A stretch of 64,000 bases of DNA from Oscillospiraceae bacterium. GTDB lineage: Bacteria > Bacillota > Clostridia > Oscillospirales > Acutalibacteraceae. Positions 34,429-43,184 of the stretch are shown here, one piece after another (positions within the stretch are counted from its first letter, which is position 1; each line of letters begins with the position of its first letter). Below the pieces are notes generated by a model. The model made no database searches. It was not told the origin of the DNA and saw only the letters and a program-made list of their open reading frames with translations. The DNA lies in NCBI GenBank assembly GCA_015065765.1, contig SVPP01000011.1, positions 1-64,000 on the forward strand, in the 5' to 3' direction. Made by a program: the position numbers and the translations under genes.

Positions 34429-36861
34429 ATGGCAGAAAACAAATATCAGGAAATTCTCAGCAAGATGACTCTTGAAGAAAAAGCAAGTCTCTGTGACGGA
34501 CTTGACTATTGGCACAGCCAGCCCATAGAAAGATTAGGAATAAAATCAATCGCATTCAATGACGGCCCTCACGGAATCCGCAAAAAAGGCAACCCCGAAG
34601 AAAGCACCGATCTTCTCAAGGGCGTTCCCGCAATCTGCTTCCCTACAGCATCGGCAACCGCATGCTCATGGGACCCTGACCTTATATACAGAATGGGTCA
34701 GGCTCTTGGAGACGAATGTCTTAAAGAACAGGTTTCAGTCCTGCTCGGCCCCGGCACAAATATAAAACGTTCACCTCTTTGCGGCAGAAACTTTGAATAT
34801 TTTTCAGAAGACGGTGTTCTTGCCGGTGAAATGTCTGCGGCATTTGTAAACGGTGTTCAGTCAAAAGGAATCGGCACATCTCTCAAACATTTTGCTGCCA
34901 ACAACCAGGAATCACGCAGAATGACAATCAACACAGTTGTTGATGAAAGAACACTGCGAGAAACATATCTTCTTCCCTTTGAAATCGCTGTGAAGAAAGC
35001 CCAGCCCTGGACAGTGATGTGCTGTTACAACCGCTTAAACGGATTTTACGGTGCTGAAAACAAATGGCTTCTCACAGATGTACTGCGTGACGAATGGGAC
35101 TATGAAAACCTTGTCATCACCGACTGGGGTGCTGAAAACGAGCGTGTTCCCGGACTTATTGCAGGTCAGGAAATCGAAATGCCCACATCTTCAGGTGAAG
35201 GCACACGTCTGATTGTGGAAGCTGTTAAAAACGGTACTCTTGATGAAAGTATTCTCGATACTGCCTGTGAAAGAATTCTCAAGCTTGTTGACAAAGGTGT
35301 ACAGAGTCTTGGTGAATATACATACGACCCTGCAGAACATCACAAGCTTGCTCGTGAAATCGCAGGTCAGTGTATGGTTCTCATGAAGAATGATAATGGT
35401 CTTCTTCCTCTTAAGAAAGATGCAAACATTGCCGTTATCGGTGAAATGGCAAAAGAGCCTCGCTATCAGGGTGCCGGTTCATCACTTATCAATCCTATCA
35501 CTCTTGACTCTGCATATTCCACACTGCAGGATATGGGTATTAAATTCAATTACGCGCAAGGTTATTCAACCAAGAAAAAAGGCAGAAAGAGTGACGACTT
35601 CTATATTTCCGAAGCTGTCAACACTGCTAAGAATGCCGACGTTGCACTTCTCTTTATCGGTCTTACCGATGAATTTGAAACCGAGGGCAACGACAGAAAA
35701 CACCTTCATATTCCCGAACTTCACAACAAGCTGGTTGAAGAAGTCCTTAAAGTCAATAAAAATGTTGTTGTTGTGCTTTCAGGCGGTGCGTCAATCGAGA
35801 TGCCCTGGGCAGACAATGTTCCTGCAATTCTCAATATGTTCCTTACAGGTCAGGCAGGCGGAAGTGCTGTTTGCGATGTTCTTTTCGGTGATGTGAACCC
35901 AAGCGGTAAGCTCGCTGAAACATATCCCCTTGCACTTGAAGACAATTCAAGCTACAACTATTTCCCCGGCACATCTGTTTCTGTTGAATACAGAGAAGGA
36001 ATTTATGTTGGCTACAAATATTATGACACTGCAAACAAAGAAGTTCGTTTTCCGTTTGGTCATGGTCTTTCATACACAACATTCGAATACAGTGACGTGA
36101 AAGTTTCTGCAGATAAAATCAAAGACACAGATTCTGTTACAGTTTCATTTAAAATCAAAAACACAGGTGATGTTGACGGTGCAGAGGTTGCTCAGGTTTA
36201 TGTAAGCGACGTTGAAAGCACAATTTACCGTCCTGTAAAAGAGCTCAAAGGCTTTAAGAAGGTTTTCCTTAAAGCAGGAGAAGAAATAGAAGTTTCAATC
36301 ACTCTTGACAAGCGTGCTTTTGCTTATTACAACGTAAATCTTCACGATTGGCACGTTGAAAGCGGTGACTTCAGAATCCTTGTGGGTGCTTCAAGCCGTG
36401 ATATAAAACTGGAAACAGCTGTTTTTGTAGAATCAACTGTTGACGCTGAAATTCCCGATTACAGAAAGACTGCTCCTTGTTATTACGGTGCAGACATTAC
36501 AAAAGTTACAGACGATGAATTTGTTGCCGTTTACGGTGCTGAACTTCCTCCCTCACAGAGAGACAAGAGTCAGCCTCTCACAATCCTCAACACCCTTGAA
36601 GATGCAGCAGACGGCAAATGGGGCGGAAGACTCAACAGACTTCTCAAAAAGTTCCTCGGCACAGAAACACTTATGGGTGCGGTTGCACTTCAGACTCCGA
36701 TTAAAAACTTTATTTCTATGAGTTTTGGTCTCTTCAGCCCTGAAATGGCAAAAGGTCTTCTTATTATTCTCAACGAAGACAAGATGTGGAAAGGTCTCAG
36801 AATTATTTTCAAAGGCATACCGAATCTTATCAAAAATCTCGGCAAATTAAAACAAATCTAA
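34429..36861 (+). CDS. GH3 family beta-glucosidase-type hydrolase
   Basis: An 810-residue enzyme without a signal peptide. N-terminal barrel 1-300 with FNDGPHGIRKK, GPGTNIKRSPLCGRNFEYFSED, KHFAANNQE and the nucleophile Asp232 in LVITDWGAE. An alpha/beta sandwich follows (about 320-530), then a fibronectin III-like domain (about 560-650: GLSYTTFEYSDVKVS ... VKELKGFKKVFL). The last ~130 residues are an extra tail with helical, partly hydrophobic segments, not part of the core fold. GH3 members cleave beta-glucosides, xylosides or N-acetylglucosaminides; this domain order fits beta-glucosidase. ATG 34429 is preferred (GAAGGG 8 nt upstream) over GTG 34420. Confidence 0.92.
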   Translation: MAENKYQEILSKMTLEEKASLCDGLDYWHSQPIERLGIKSIAFNDGPHGIRKKGNPEESTDLLKGVPAICFPTASATACSWDPDLIYRMGQALGDECLKEQVSVLLGPGTNIKRSPLCGRNFEYFSEDGVLAGEMSAAFVNGVQSKGIGTSLKHFAANNQESRRMTINTVVDERTLRETYLLPFEIAVKKAQPWTVMCCYNRLNGFYGAENKWLLTDVLRDEWDYENLVITDWGAENERVPGLIAGQEIEMPTSSGEGTRLIVEAVKNGTLDESILDTACERILKLVDKGVQSLGEYTYDPAEHHKLAREIAGQCMVLMKNDNGLLPLKKDANIAVIGEMAKEPRYQGAGSSLINPITLDSAYSTLQDMGIKFNYAQGYSTKKKGRKSDDFYISEAVNTAKNADVALLFIGLTDEFETEGNDRKHLHIPELHNKLVEEVLKVNKNVVVVLSGGASIEMPWADNVPAILNMFLTGQAGGSAVCDVLFGDVNPSGKLAETYPLALEDNSSYNYFPGTSVSVEYREGIYVGYKYYDTANKEVRFPFGHGLSYTTFEYSDVKVSADKIKDTDSVTVSFKIKNTGDVDGAEVAQVYVSDVESTIYRPVKELKGFKKVFLKAGEEIEVSITLDKRAFAYYNVNLHDWHVESGDFRILVGASSRDIKLETAVFVESTVDAEIPDYRKTAPCYYGADITKVTDDEFVAVYGAELPPSQRDKSQPLTILNTLEDAADGKWGGRLNRLLKKFLGTETLMGAVALQTPIKNFISMSFGLFSPEMAKGLLIILNEDKMWKGLRIIFKGIPNLIKNLGKLKQI

Positions 36862-36866
36862 AACGA

Positions 36867-36894
36867 AAGGGTTGCTTTGTGCGACCCTTTTTTA
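36867..36894 (+). terminator. Terminator or attenuator between GH3 and GH20 genes
   Basis: AAAGGGTTGC-tttgt-GCGACCCTTTTTT. It is followed after 4 nt by the ribosome site of the GH20 gene, with no second promoter visible, so it may lower rather than end transcription. Confidence 0.6.
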
Positions 36895-36906
36895 AAAGGT
36901 GTTTTT

Positions 36907-38307
36907 ATGAATAACAAATTACCTCTTATACCCTATCCGAACAATATAGAATTTTTTCAAAGCAAAAGTAATATAAATTTTTCTGAAATCACCTTTGAAA
37001 AAGTTGAAAATATTTTTCAGAAAGATGAATATGAAATCGAAATAAGAAACGGAAAAATTTCTGTAAAATTTTCAGAAGATGAAGGAAAATTTTACGCAGA
37101 AAAAACTCTTGCGCAATTAAAAAATTCTGAAGAAAAAATTCCCGACTGCATCATAAAAGACAAGCCTCAGTTTTCACACAGAGGTTTCATGCTTGACCCA
37201 TGCAGACACTTTTTCACAGTAGAAGAAATCAAAAAAATCATTGATGCTGCAGCTTATCTTAAGATGAATGTTTTCCACTGGCATCTGAGTGATGATCAGG
37301 GTTTCCGCATCGAAAGCAAAAAGTTTCCTCTTTTAAATGAAATCGGCTCTCACAGAAAAAATTCACTTTTCGGAGGCACAAACGAGGGAAAACCTCACGG
37401 CGGATTCTTCACTCACGAAGAAATAAAAGATGTTGTTTCTTACTGCAAAGAAAGACATATCGATGTAATTCCCGAGATTGATTTACCCGGTCACACAATT
37501 GCAATTATTGCATCTTATCCTGAGCTCTCATGTAAAAAAGAAAAAATTGACGTTTGCATGAAGCAAGGAATTTTCCCTGAAATTCTTTGCGCGGGAAATG
37601 AAAAAGTTTATGAGTTTTTGTTTGAACTTCTGGATGAAATTATCCCTCTTTTTCCGTCACAATATTTTCACATCGGCGGTGACGAAGTACCGAAAACAAA
37701 TTGGAAAAAGTGTGAATGCTGCAAGAAAAAACTTGAAGAAGAAAATCTTAAAAATTTTGATGAGCTTCAGGGTTACTTTATGAACAGAATTGCAGAATTT
37801 CTCTCTTCAAGAAACAAAACTCCCATCATGTGGAACGAAACTCTTAAGAGCAAAAAAATCAGCACGGAAAACACAGTCATTCAGCACTGGCTTCATGACA
37901 AAAAAATTATGAAGGATTTTATTGCTGACGGAGGAAAATATGTTGAGTCTGACTTTTTCCATTTTTATTCAGACTACCCTTATCACATGACACCGCTGAA
38001 AAAAGTTTATTCTTATACGGCGGAAAAATCAGAAAATCTTTCAGGCATAGAGATGCCTGCATGGTCTGAATACATAAGAGATTTTGACAAGCTCTCATAT
38101 ATGCTTTTTCCGAGAATCTGTGCAGTAGCAGAAATCGGATGGACTGAAAACCAAAACAAGGATTACGAAAGATTTTATAAAAACTTAAAATATTTCTATT
38201 CTTATTTTAAGACTCAAGGCATAAATCCTGCCAGCCTTAAAGTTGTAAATCCCAATACACTTAAACGTCTTGGCGGCACAATAAAATATTGGTGTTCAAA
38301 AAGATAA
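36907..38307 (+). CDS. GH20 beta-N-acetylhexosaminidase
   Basis: A 466-residue enzyme without a signal peptide. A short N-terminal alpha/beta domain (1-90) precedes the GH20 barrel: SHRGFMLDPCRHFF, NVFHWHLSDDQGFRIE, IDVIPEIDLPGH, and the catalytic pair Asp259-Glu260 in HIGGDEVP, where Asp positions the substrate N-acetyl group and Glu is the acid/base. The enzyme would release terminal GlcNAc or GalNAc from beta-linked glycans brought into the cell. The start is ATG 36907 with AAAGG upstream; a longer TTG-started frame runs through the terminator hairpin and is unlikely. Probably read with the GH3 gene 45 bp upstream. Confidence 0.93.
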   Translation: MNNKLPLIPYPNNIEFFQSKSNINFSEITFEKVENIFQKDEYEIEIRNGKISVKFSEDEGKFYAEKTLAQLKNSEEKIPDCIIKDKPQFSHRGFMLDPCRHFFTVEEIKKIIDAAAYLKMNVFHWHLSDDQGFRIESKKFPLLNEIGSHRKNSLFGGTNEGKPHGGFFTHEEIKDVVSYCKERHIDVIPEIDLPGHTIAIIASYPELSCKKEKIDVCMKQGIFPEILCAGNEKVYEFLFELLDEIIPLFPSQYFHIGGDEVPKTNWKKCECCKKKLEEENLKNFDELQGYFMNRIAEFLSSRNKTPIMWNETLKSKKISTENTVIQHWLHDKKIMKDFIADGGKYVESDFFHFYSDYPYHMTPLKKVYSYTAEKSENLSGIEMPAWSEYIRDFDKLSYMLFPRICAVAEIGWTENQNKDYERFYKNLKYFYSYFKTQGINPASLKVVNPNTLKRLGGTIKYWCSKR

Positions 38308-38411
38308 ATTATCGAAAAATCCCCTCTGCCACTATGTGACATCTCCCCTTGCTTTTTCAAGGGGAGACGCTTCATCAACAACACTTTGCAATGCATTTTT
38401 AAATAACCTAA

Positions 38412-38443
38412 AACCGCTGAAGTCATTTAAAACTTCAGCGGTT
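38412..38443. terminator. Bidirectional terminator between GH20 and luxS
   Basis: AACCGCTGAAGT / ACTTCAGCGGTT, 8-nt loop, with ATTTTTT on the plus side and a T-rich tail on the minus side. Confidence 0.85.
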
Positions 38444-38448
38444 ATTTT

Positions 38449-38904
38449 TTATTTTGTGGGATATTCAAGATTTGTGTAATCAGTTAAAACCTCTACCATA
38501 TCAGCAGCATCAATTTTTGCCTGAGCTAAATCGTGGTCACGGTAGTTTCCGCATTCAACTGCGCTCACGCCGGGAATCTCACCTTCATAATCTGCAATAA
38601 ACTGAAACGCTTCTCTTGTAAGCTTAATTACATCCTGTCCGTCCATTCCGCGTGTGAGAAAATAACAACCTGTTCTGCAACCCATGGGACCGAAATAAAT
38701 TATGTTGTCTGTGAACTCTGAATTTCTCACATAAGTTGCAAAAAGATGCTCAATTGTATGGATTGAACCGTTTGTGAGAACTTCCTCTACATTCGGTTTT
38801 CTCATTCTGATATCATAAGTTGTAACATCACCGTCAACACGTGATACATACATGCCCTTCGGTAAAATTGTGTGGTCAATTGTAAAACTTGCAATTTTTT
38901 TCAT
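38449..38904 (-). CDS. luxS: S-ribosylhomocysteine lyase
   Basis: A 151-residue cytosolic metalloenzyme that splits S-ribosylhomocysteine to homocysteine and DPD, the precursor of autoinducer 2, and recycles methyl-donor by-products. Metal ligands His49, His53 (HTIEH) and Cys118 (VECGNYRDHDL) and the catalytic Cys76 in GPMGCRTGCY are all present. Length is standard. It is the last gene of the asp23-fakA-recG unit, 5 bp after recG, which is not its usual place. It is relevant to the SAM-using radical enzymes only in a general way. Confidence 0.97.
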   Translation of the reverse strand: MKKIASFTIDHTILPKGMYVSRVDGDVTTYDIRMRKPNVEEVLTNGSIHTIEHLFATYVRNSEFTDNIIYFGPMGCRTGCYFLTRGMDGQDVIKLTREAFQFIADYEGEIPGVSAVECGNYRDHDLAQAKIDAADMVEVLTDYTNLEYPTK

Positions 38905-38909
38905 ATCTT

Positions 38910-40934
38910 TTACTCCTTCATTTGTTCGTAAAGATTTATTACTGCCTTGCGCAGATATTCATTTTCTTTTTTTCTAAGTTTCGGGTCATCTCTTAAGATA
39001 TTTTTCGCTTCAGCCTGAGCTTCTTTAAGAGTTTTCATATCTGTCAGCAGATTTGCAATTTTCATTTTCGGAAGTCCGTGCTGACGGGAGCCGAAGAAGT
39101 CACCGGGACCACGAAGACGCAAATCTTCATCTGCTATTTTAAATCCGTCCGAGGTTTTACACATAACTTTAAGTCTTGTCTGTGCTTCTTCATTCTGCGC
39201 ATCACTGACTAAAATACAGGTGGATTTTTCTTTGCCTCTTCCTACTCTGCCCCTTAACTGATGAAGCTGAGAAAGCCCGAACATTTCCGCATTTTCTATT
39301 ACCATTATAACTGAGTTGGGAACATCAACGCCAACCTCAATTACAGTTGTTGCGATAAGAAGCTGTGTATCTCCCTCAGCAAATTTTTTCATTACTTCAT
39401 CTTTTTCTTTCGGCTTCATTTTGCCGTGAAGAAGTCCTACGGTATAATCTTTAAATTCGTTATTTTTCAGATTTTCATAAAATTGTGTAGCAGATGTGAG
39501 CTCGCTTTCTTCCCCCTCAACCAGAGGACATACAATATATCCCTGCAGACCTCTGTCAAGATGTTTTTTTACATAATTCATTGCTCTCTCGTGCTTACCG
39601 TAGTCTACAAAAAATGTGTCAATTTTCTGTCTGCCCGGAGGTAATTCATCGAGAATTGAAACATCAAGGTCTCCGTAAATCATCAAAGCCAACGTTCTCG
39701 GAATAGGTGTTGCAGACATAACAAGCAGATGCGGTTCTGTTCCTTTTTTGGAAAGGTTACCCCTCTGTGCCACACCGAAACGATGCTGTTCGTCTGTAAC
39801 CGCAAAACCTAAATTATAAAACTCCACATCCTCCTGAATTATTGCATGAGTTCCCACAAGTAAATCTATTTCGCCGTTTTTCAGTTTTTCCTTTATTTCG
39901 TCCTTTTGTTTTTTTCTCACGGAACCTGTGAGCAGTGCAACATTAATATCTGTGTTTTCGAAAAACTTTGAAAGGGTTGCAAAATGCTGAGTTGCAAGAA
40001 TTTCCGTTGGTGCCATCAACGCACTCTGAAAACCGTTCTTCGCAGCGTTGTAAATCAGTGCCGCTGCAACGGCTGTTTTACCTGAACCAACGTCACCCTG
40101 AACAAGTCTGTTCATGGGAACATCTTTTTTCATATCTTCTACAGCTTCACCTACAGCTCTTCGCTGTGCACCTGTCATAGAAAAAGGAAGAAGTGAACAG
40201 AACTCTTCTGTTTTATCTTCTTTTATTATATTTCCTGTCTGCTTTTTTGACCTCGAACGAAGAAGGAGCAGTCCTAACTGCAAAACAAAAAGCTCTTCAA
40301 AAATCAGCCTTCTTCTTGCTACTTCAAGATTCTTTTCTGATTGGGGGAAATGCACATTTTCAAGAGCAAAAACCAGTGATGACAAATTATATTTTTGTCT
40401 CAGGTTATCAGGCAGAGTTTCTTCAATCGAATCTTTAAGTGCATCAATAGCTGTTCTTACTGTTTTTTCAATAATTTTCGTAGACAGAGCCTGGGTTGAA
40501 GAATAAATCGGTCTTATTCTGTCACCGCCCTCTGCTGATGCAAAAGCAGGATTTGTCATTTCTCTTTTATAGAGATTGCCTCCCACCTTGCCGAAAAAAA
40601 CATATTCTTCCCCTTCTTTAAGGGATTCTGCGGCGTATTTATTGTTGAATATGGTCAGGTCCATGACCTCTTCACCATCTGAAATACCGCTCTTATAAAT
40701 TGTAAGACCTTTTCTGATATTTGCGCCATAGGGTGTATGAGTTATAAATCCTCTGATACATGCCGTCTCACCAACCACTGTTTCAGAAATTTTCTTGACC
40801 TTGCTCCAATCCTCATACATTCTGGGATAAAAATCAAGAAGATCCCCCACAGAGTTAATGCCGAGCTTTGAAAAAAGCTCGGCTCGTTTTTCTCCAACAC
40901 CCTTTAAGTATCTGATATCAGTGCTGATGTCCAT
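38910..40934 (-). CDS. recG: ATP-dependent DNA helicase RecG
   Basis: A 674-residue superfamily 2 helicase that remodels stalled forks and Holliday junctions. The N-terminal wedge domain (KGVGEKRAELFSKLGI..., OB-fold) occupies 1-180. Helicase motifs are intact: Walker A GDVGSGKTAVAAAL, the DExH-type box TDEQHRFGVAQR, SATPIPRTLAL, and motif VI QLRGRVGRGKEKS. The TRG-like C-terminal part with RLKVMCKTSDGFKIAEDLRLRGPGD-type sequence is complete. It lies directly downstream of fakA, as in many Firmicutes. Confidence 0.98.
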   Translation of the reverse strand: MDISTDIRYLKGVGEKRAELFSKLGINSVGDLLDFYPRMYEDWSKVKKISETVVGETACIRGFITHTPYGANIRKGLTIYKSGISDGEEVMDLTIFNNKYAAESLKEGEEYVFFGKVGGNLYKREMTNPAFASAEGGDRIRPIYSSTQALSTKIIEKTVRTAIDALKDSIEETLPDNLRQKYNLSSLVFALENVHFPQSEKNLEVARRRLIFEELFVLQLGLLLLRSRSKKQTGNIIKEDKTEEFCSLLPFSMTGAQRRAVGEAVEDMKKDVPMNRLVQGDVGSGKTAVAAALIYNAAKNGFQSALMAPTEILATQHFATLSKFFENTDINVALLTGSVRKKQKDEIKEKLKNGEIDLLVGTHAIIQEDVEFYNLGFAVTDEQHRFGVAQRGNLSKKGTEPHLLVMSATPIPRTLALMIYGDLDVSILDELPPGRQKIDTFFVDYGKHERAMNYVKKHLDRGLQGYIVCPLVEGEESELTSATQFYENLKNNEFKDYTVGLLHGKMKPKEKDEVMKKFAEGDTQLLIATTVIEVGVDVPNSVIMVIENAEMFGLSQLHQLRGRVGRGKEKSTCILVSDAQNEEAQTRLKVMCKTSDGFKIADEDLRLRGPGDFFGSRQHGLPKMKIANLLTDMKTLKEAQAEAKNILRDDPKLRKKENEYLRKAVINLYEQMKE

Positions 40935-40950
40935 GTCTGGTCTCCTGTAA

Positions 40951-42612
40951 TTATTCTACAGATATCACAAAGCTGTATACCGGCTGACCGCCATTGAGGA
41001 CAGACACGTCAACCTTTCCTGCAAATTTCGCTGAAATCATCGCCTCAAGCTCATTTGCTTCTTCTTCAGATGAATCTTCACCATAGATGATAGTTACCAT
41101 TGAAGCTTCTGTTTTCTTGATAAGGCTCTTTGTGATCTTATATCCAGCCTTGACTGCTGAATGTTCAATCTCAGTAATTTTCCCGTTTTCAAGGCCGAGA
41201 ATTTCTCCCTGCTTTACACTTCTGCCATCAACAACACTGTCACGTGCAGCAAAAGTAACCTGACCTGTCTGAACGCGGTTAGCAGCAACCATCATGTTAT
41301 CCATGTTCTCTTTTGAGCGGATACTCTCGTCAAAGTTAAGCATAGCTGTAATTCCCTGAGGAATTGTTTTCGTTCTGAGAACATGAACCTTCTTCGATGT
41401 AAGAGGTACTACCTGCTCTGCGGCCATAATAATATTTTTATTGTTAGGAAGAATGAAAACATGCTCTGATGCCGTTGCATTAACTGCTTTAAGCAAATCA
41501 GCGGTACTGGGGTTCATTGTCTGACCGCCGCTGACAACATTGTCAACACCGATTTCTTTAAATAGTTCAATAACACCCTCACCTGCTGCAACAGCCACAA
41601 AGCCGTATTTCTTCTCAGGTTCAGCAAGAGGCACATCTCCCTCGTCTTCAACGTCGTCGCCTGCACCCCATTCTGCGTTTGCATGCTGAAGTTTCATATT
41701 TTCGATTTTAATATTCATAAGTGAGCCAAGCTTAAGACCTGCCTGAATAGCGTTACCGGGCTCATTTGTATGAACGTGAACCTTAACAATTTCCTCATCC
41801 TCAACTACAACTACGCAGTCACCGATTGATTCAAGGTATGCACGCATTTTAATTGCAGAGCCGTCTTTCAGGTCCTTCATTTTATCTACGATAAATTCTG
41901 TGCAATAGCAGAATTTAATGTCAACATTTTCATCACTGGCAGCTCTCACCGCAACCTCTACAGGCTTTGCACTTTCACCTGAAAGCTCGATAATTTTTCC
42001 GTCACAGAAAACACTCTTCATGCCTTCAAAGATACAAAGAAGACCTTTACCGCCTGCGTCAACAACGCCTGCAGTTTTGAGAACAGGAAGAATTTCGGGG
42101 GTTTTTGCAAGTGATTCTTCAGCATATGTGCAAACTCTTGTCCAGAGTTCTTCAGGAGAAACTGAACTGTCTTTCTTGAAATCTTCAGAAATTTTATCAG
42201 AGGTTTCACGGATAACAGTAAGAATTGTTCCTTCTGTCGGTTTCATTACCGCATTGTATGCTGACTCTTTACCATTTCTCAGTGCATTTACAATAACCTC
42301 ACTTGTGAAGTTTTCCTCACCTTTTGCACCCTTTGCAATTCCTCTGAAAATAAGTGAAAGAATAACACCTGAGTTGCCTCTTGCGCCCCTGAGAAGTGCT
42401 GATGCAGCCTTATCAAGAGCTTCGCTTACTGCTACTCCCTCAGGAAGATGTTTCAGCTCTCTCGCAGCAGCACCTATAGTCATTGACATATTTGTACCTG
42501 TGTCACCATCAGGAACAGGGAAAACATTTAGTGCATCAACCTCTGTCCTGAGATTGTTAATATTGTTTGACGCTGAAATAATTGCGTCAACAATTACCTT
42601 TCCATTAATCAT
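40951..42612 (-). CDS. fakA: Fatty acid kinase catalytic subunit-like (DAK2/YloV family)
   Basis: A 553-residue cytosolic protein. The N-terminal dihydroxyacetone-kinase-like (DhaL) domain has FPVPDGDTGTNMSMT near residue 30 and LLRGARGNSGVILS near 93, the ATP and Mg2+ binding loops. The C-terminal half belongs to the FakA/YloV family. FakA phosphorylates fatty acids bound to a FakB (DegV) partner so that exogenous fatty acids can enter phospholipid synthesis. It sits between the Asp23 gene and recG, the conserved yloU-yloV-recG order. No fakB is in the window. Confidence 0.93.
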   Translation of the reverse strand: MINGKVIVDAIISASNNINNLRTEVDALNVFPVPDGDTGTNMSMTIGAAARELKHLPEGVAVSEALDKAASALLRGARGNSGVILSLIFRGIAKGAKGEENFTSEVIVNALRNGKESAYNAVMKPTEGTILTVIRETSDKISEDFKKDSSVSPEELWTRVCTYAEESLAKTPEILPVLKTAGVVDAGGKGLLCIFEGMKSVFCDGKIIELSGESAKPVEVAVRAASDENVDIKFCYCTEFIVDKMKDLKDGSAIKMRAYLESIGDCVVVVEDEEIVKVHVHTNEPGNAIQAGLKLGSLMNIKIENMKLQHANAEWGAGDDVEDEGDVPLAEPEKKYGFVAVAAGEGVIELFKEIGVDNVVSGGQTMNPSTADLLKAVNATASEHVFILPNNKNIIMAAEQVVPLTSKKVHVLRTKTIPQGITAMLNFDESIRSKENMDNMMVAANRVQTGQVTFAARDSVVDGRSVKQGEILGLENGKITEIEHSAVKAGYKITKSLIKKTEASMVTIIYGEDSSEEEANELEAMISAKFAGKVDVSVLNGGQPVYSFVISVE

Positions 42613-42632
42613 CAGATAAACTCCTCAAACTT

Positions 42633-42989
42633 TTATTCGCCTTTAAGACCGTCTACAAAAACGTTGACCTTGTTAACTTTAATTCCTGTGGCATCTTCAA
42701 CACAATAACGTACTTTTTCATCGATGCTTTTCACAATCGCTCTGATGTTTACACCGTATGTTACAACTATGTGCAAATCAATTGAAATGCCGTCATTATC
42801 TTTATTTACAACTACGCCTCTGTCAATATAAGAACGTTTGCTGAAAACCTTTGAACGGATACCCTGCTGAACATTACCATCAGACATACCTGCCACACCA
42901 AAACACGAAGTTGCAGCGTTACCGATTAATTTGCGGAAGTAGTTTTCGCATATATCAATTTTACCGAGATGATTTTCCAGAGTTATCAT
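42633..42989 (-). CDS. Asp23/Gls24 family envelope stress-type protein (YloU-like)
   Basis: A 118-residue small cytosolic protein of the Asp23/Gls24 fold: ITLENHLGKIDICENYFRKL at the N-terminus, then AGMSDG and the GVVVNKDNDGISIDLHIVVTYG core, typical of YloU. Family members are linked to envelope homeostasis; the exact role of YloU is unclear. ATG 42989 is chosen (GGGAG 8 nt upstream) rather than GTG 42995, which lies within that site. First gene of the unit leading to fakA, recG and luxS. Confidence 0.92.
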   Translation of the reverse strand: MITLENHLGKIDICENYFRKLIGNAATSCFGVAGMSDGNVQQGIRSKVFSKRSYIDRGVVVNKDNDGISIDLHIVVTYGVNIRAIVKSIDEKVRYCVEDATGIKVNKVNVFVDGLKGE

Positions 42990-43021
42990 TCTCACCGCTC
43001 CCTTACAGTTTAATTATAATT

Positions 43022-43050
43022 ATTATACTACATTTCTGTAACATAATCAA
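43022..43050 (-). promoter_or_regulatory. Promoter of the asp23-fakA-recG-luxS unit
   Basis: Minus strand TTGATT (43045-43050), 17 bp, TATAAT (43022-43027), 32 bp before the start. Confidence 0.75.
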
Positions 43051-43122
43051 ATAACTTTTTATTAAATTTAATATAAAATTTATTTTTTCTCGAAATATTA
43101 TATATATTCTCTTGTTTTGGGT

Positions 43123-43151
43123 TTGATTTTTATACATTTGTATGGTAAAAT
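43123..43151 (+). promoter_or_regulatory. Promoter of the M20 peptidase gene
   Basis: TTGATT (43123-43128), 17 bp, TAAAAT (43146-43151), 33 bp before the start codon. Confidence 0.6.
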
Positions 43152-43184
43152 TCATACATAACACCACGAAGGAGAAGATAAATT

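Noticed and set aside
41918-42619. 233-residue + strand frame
   Set aside because: Antisense to fakA, whose minus-strand frame has clear family motifs.
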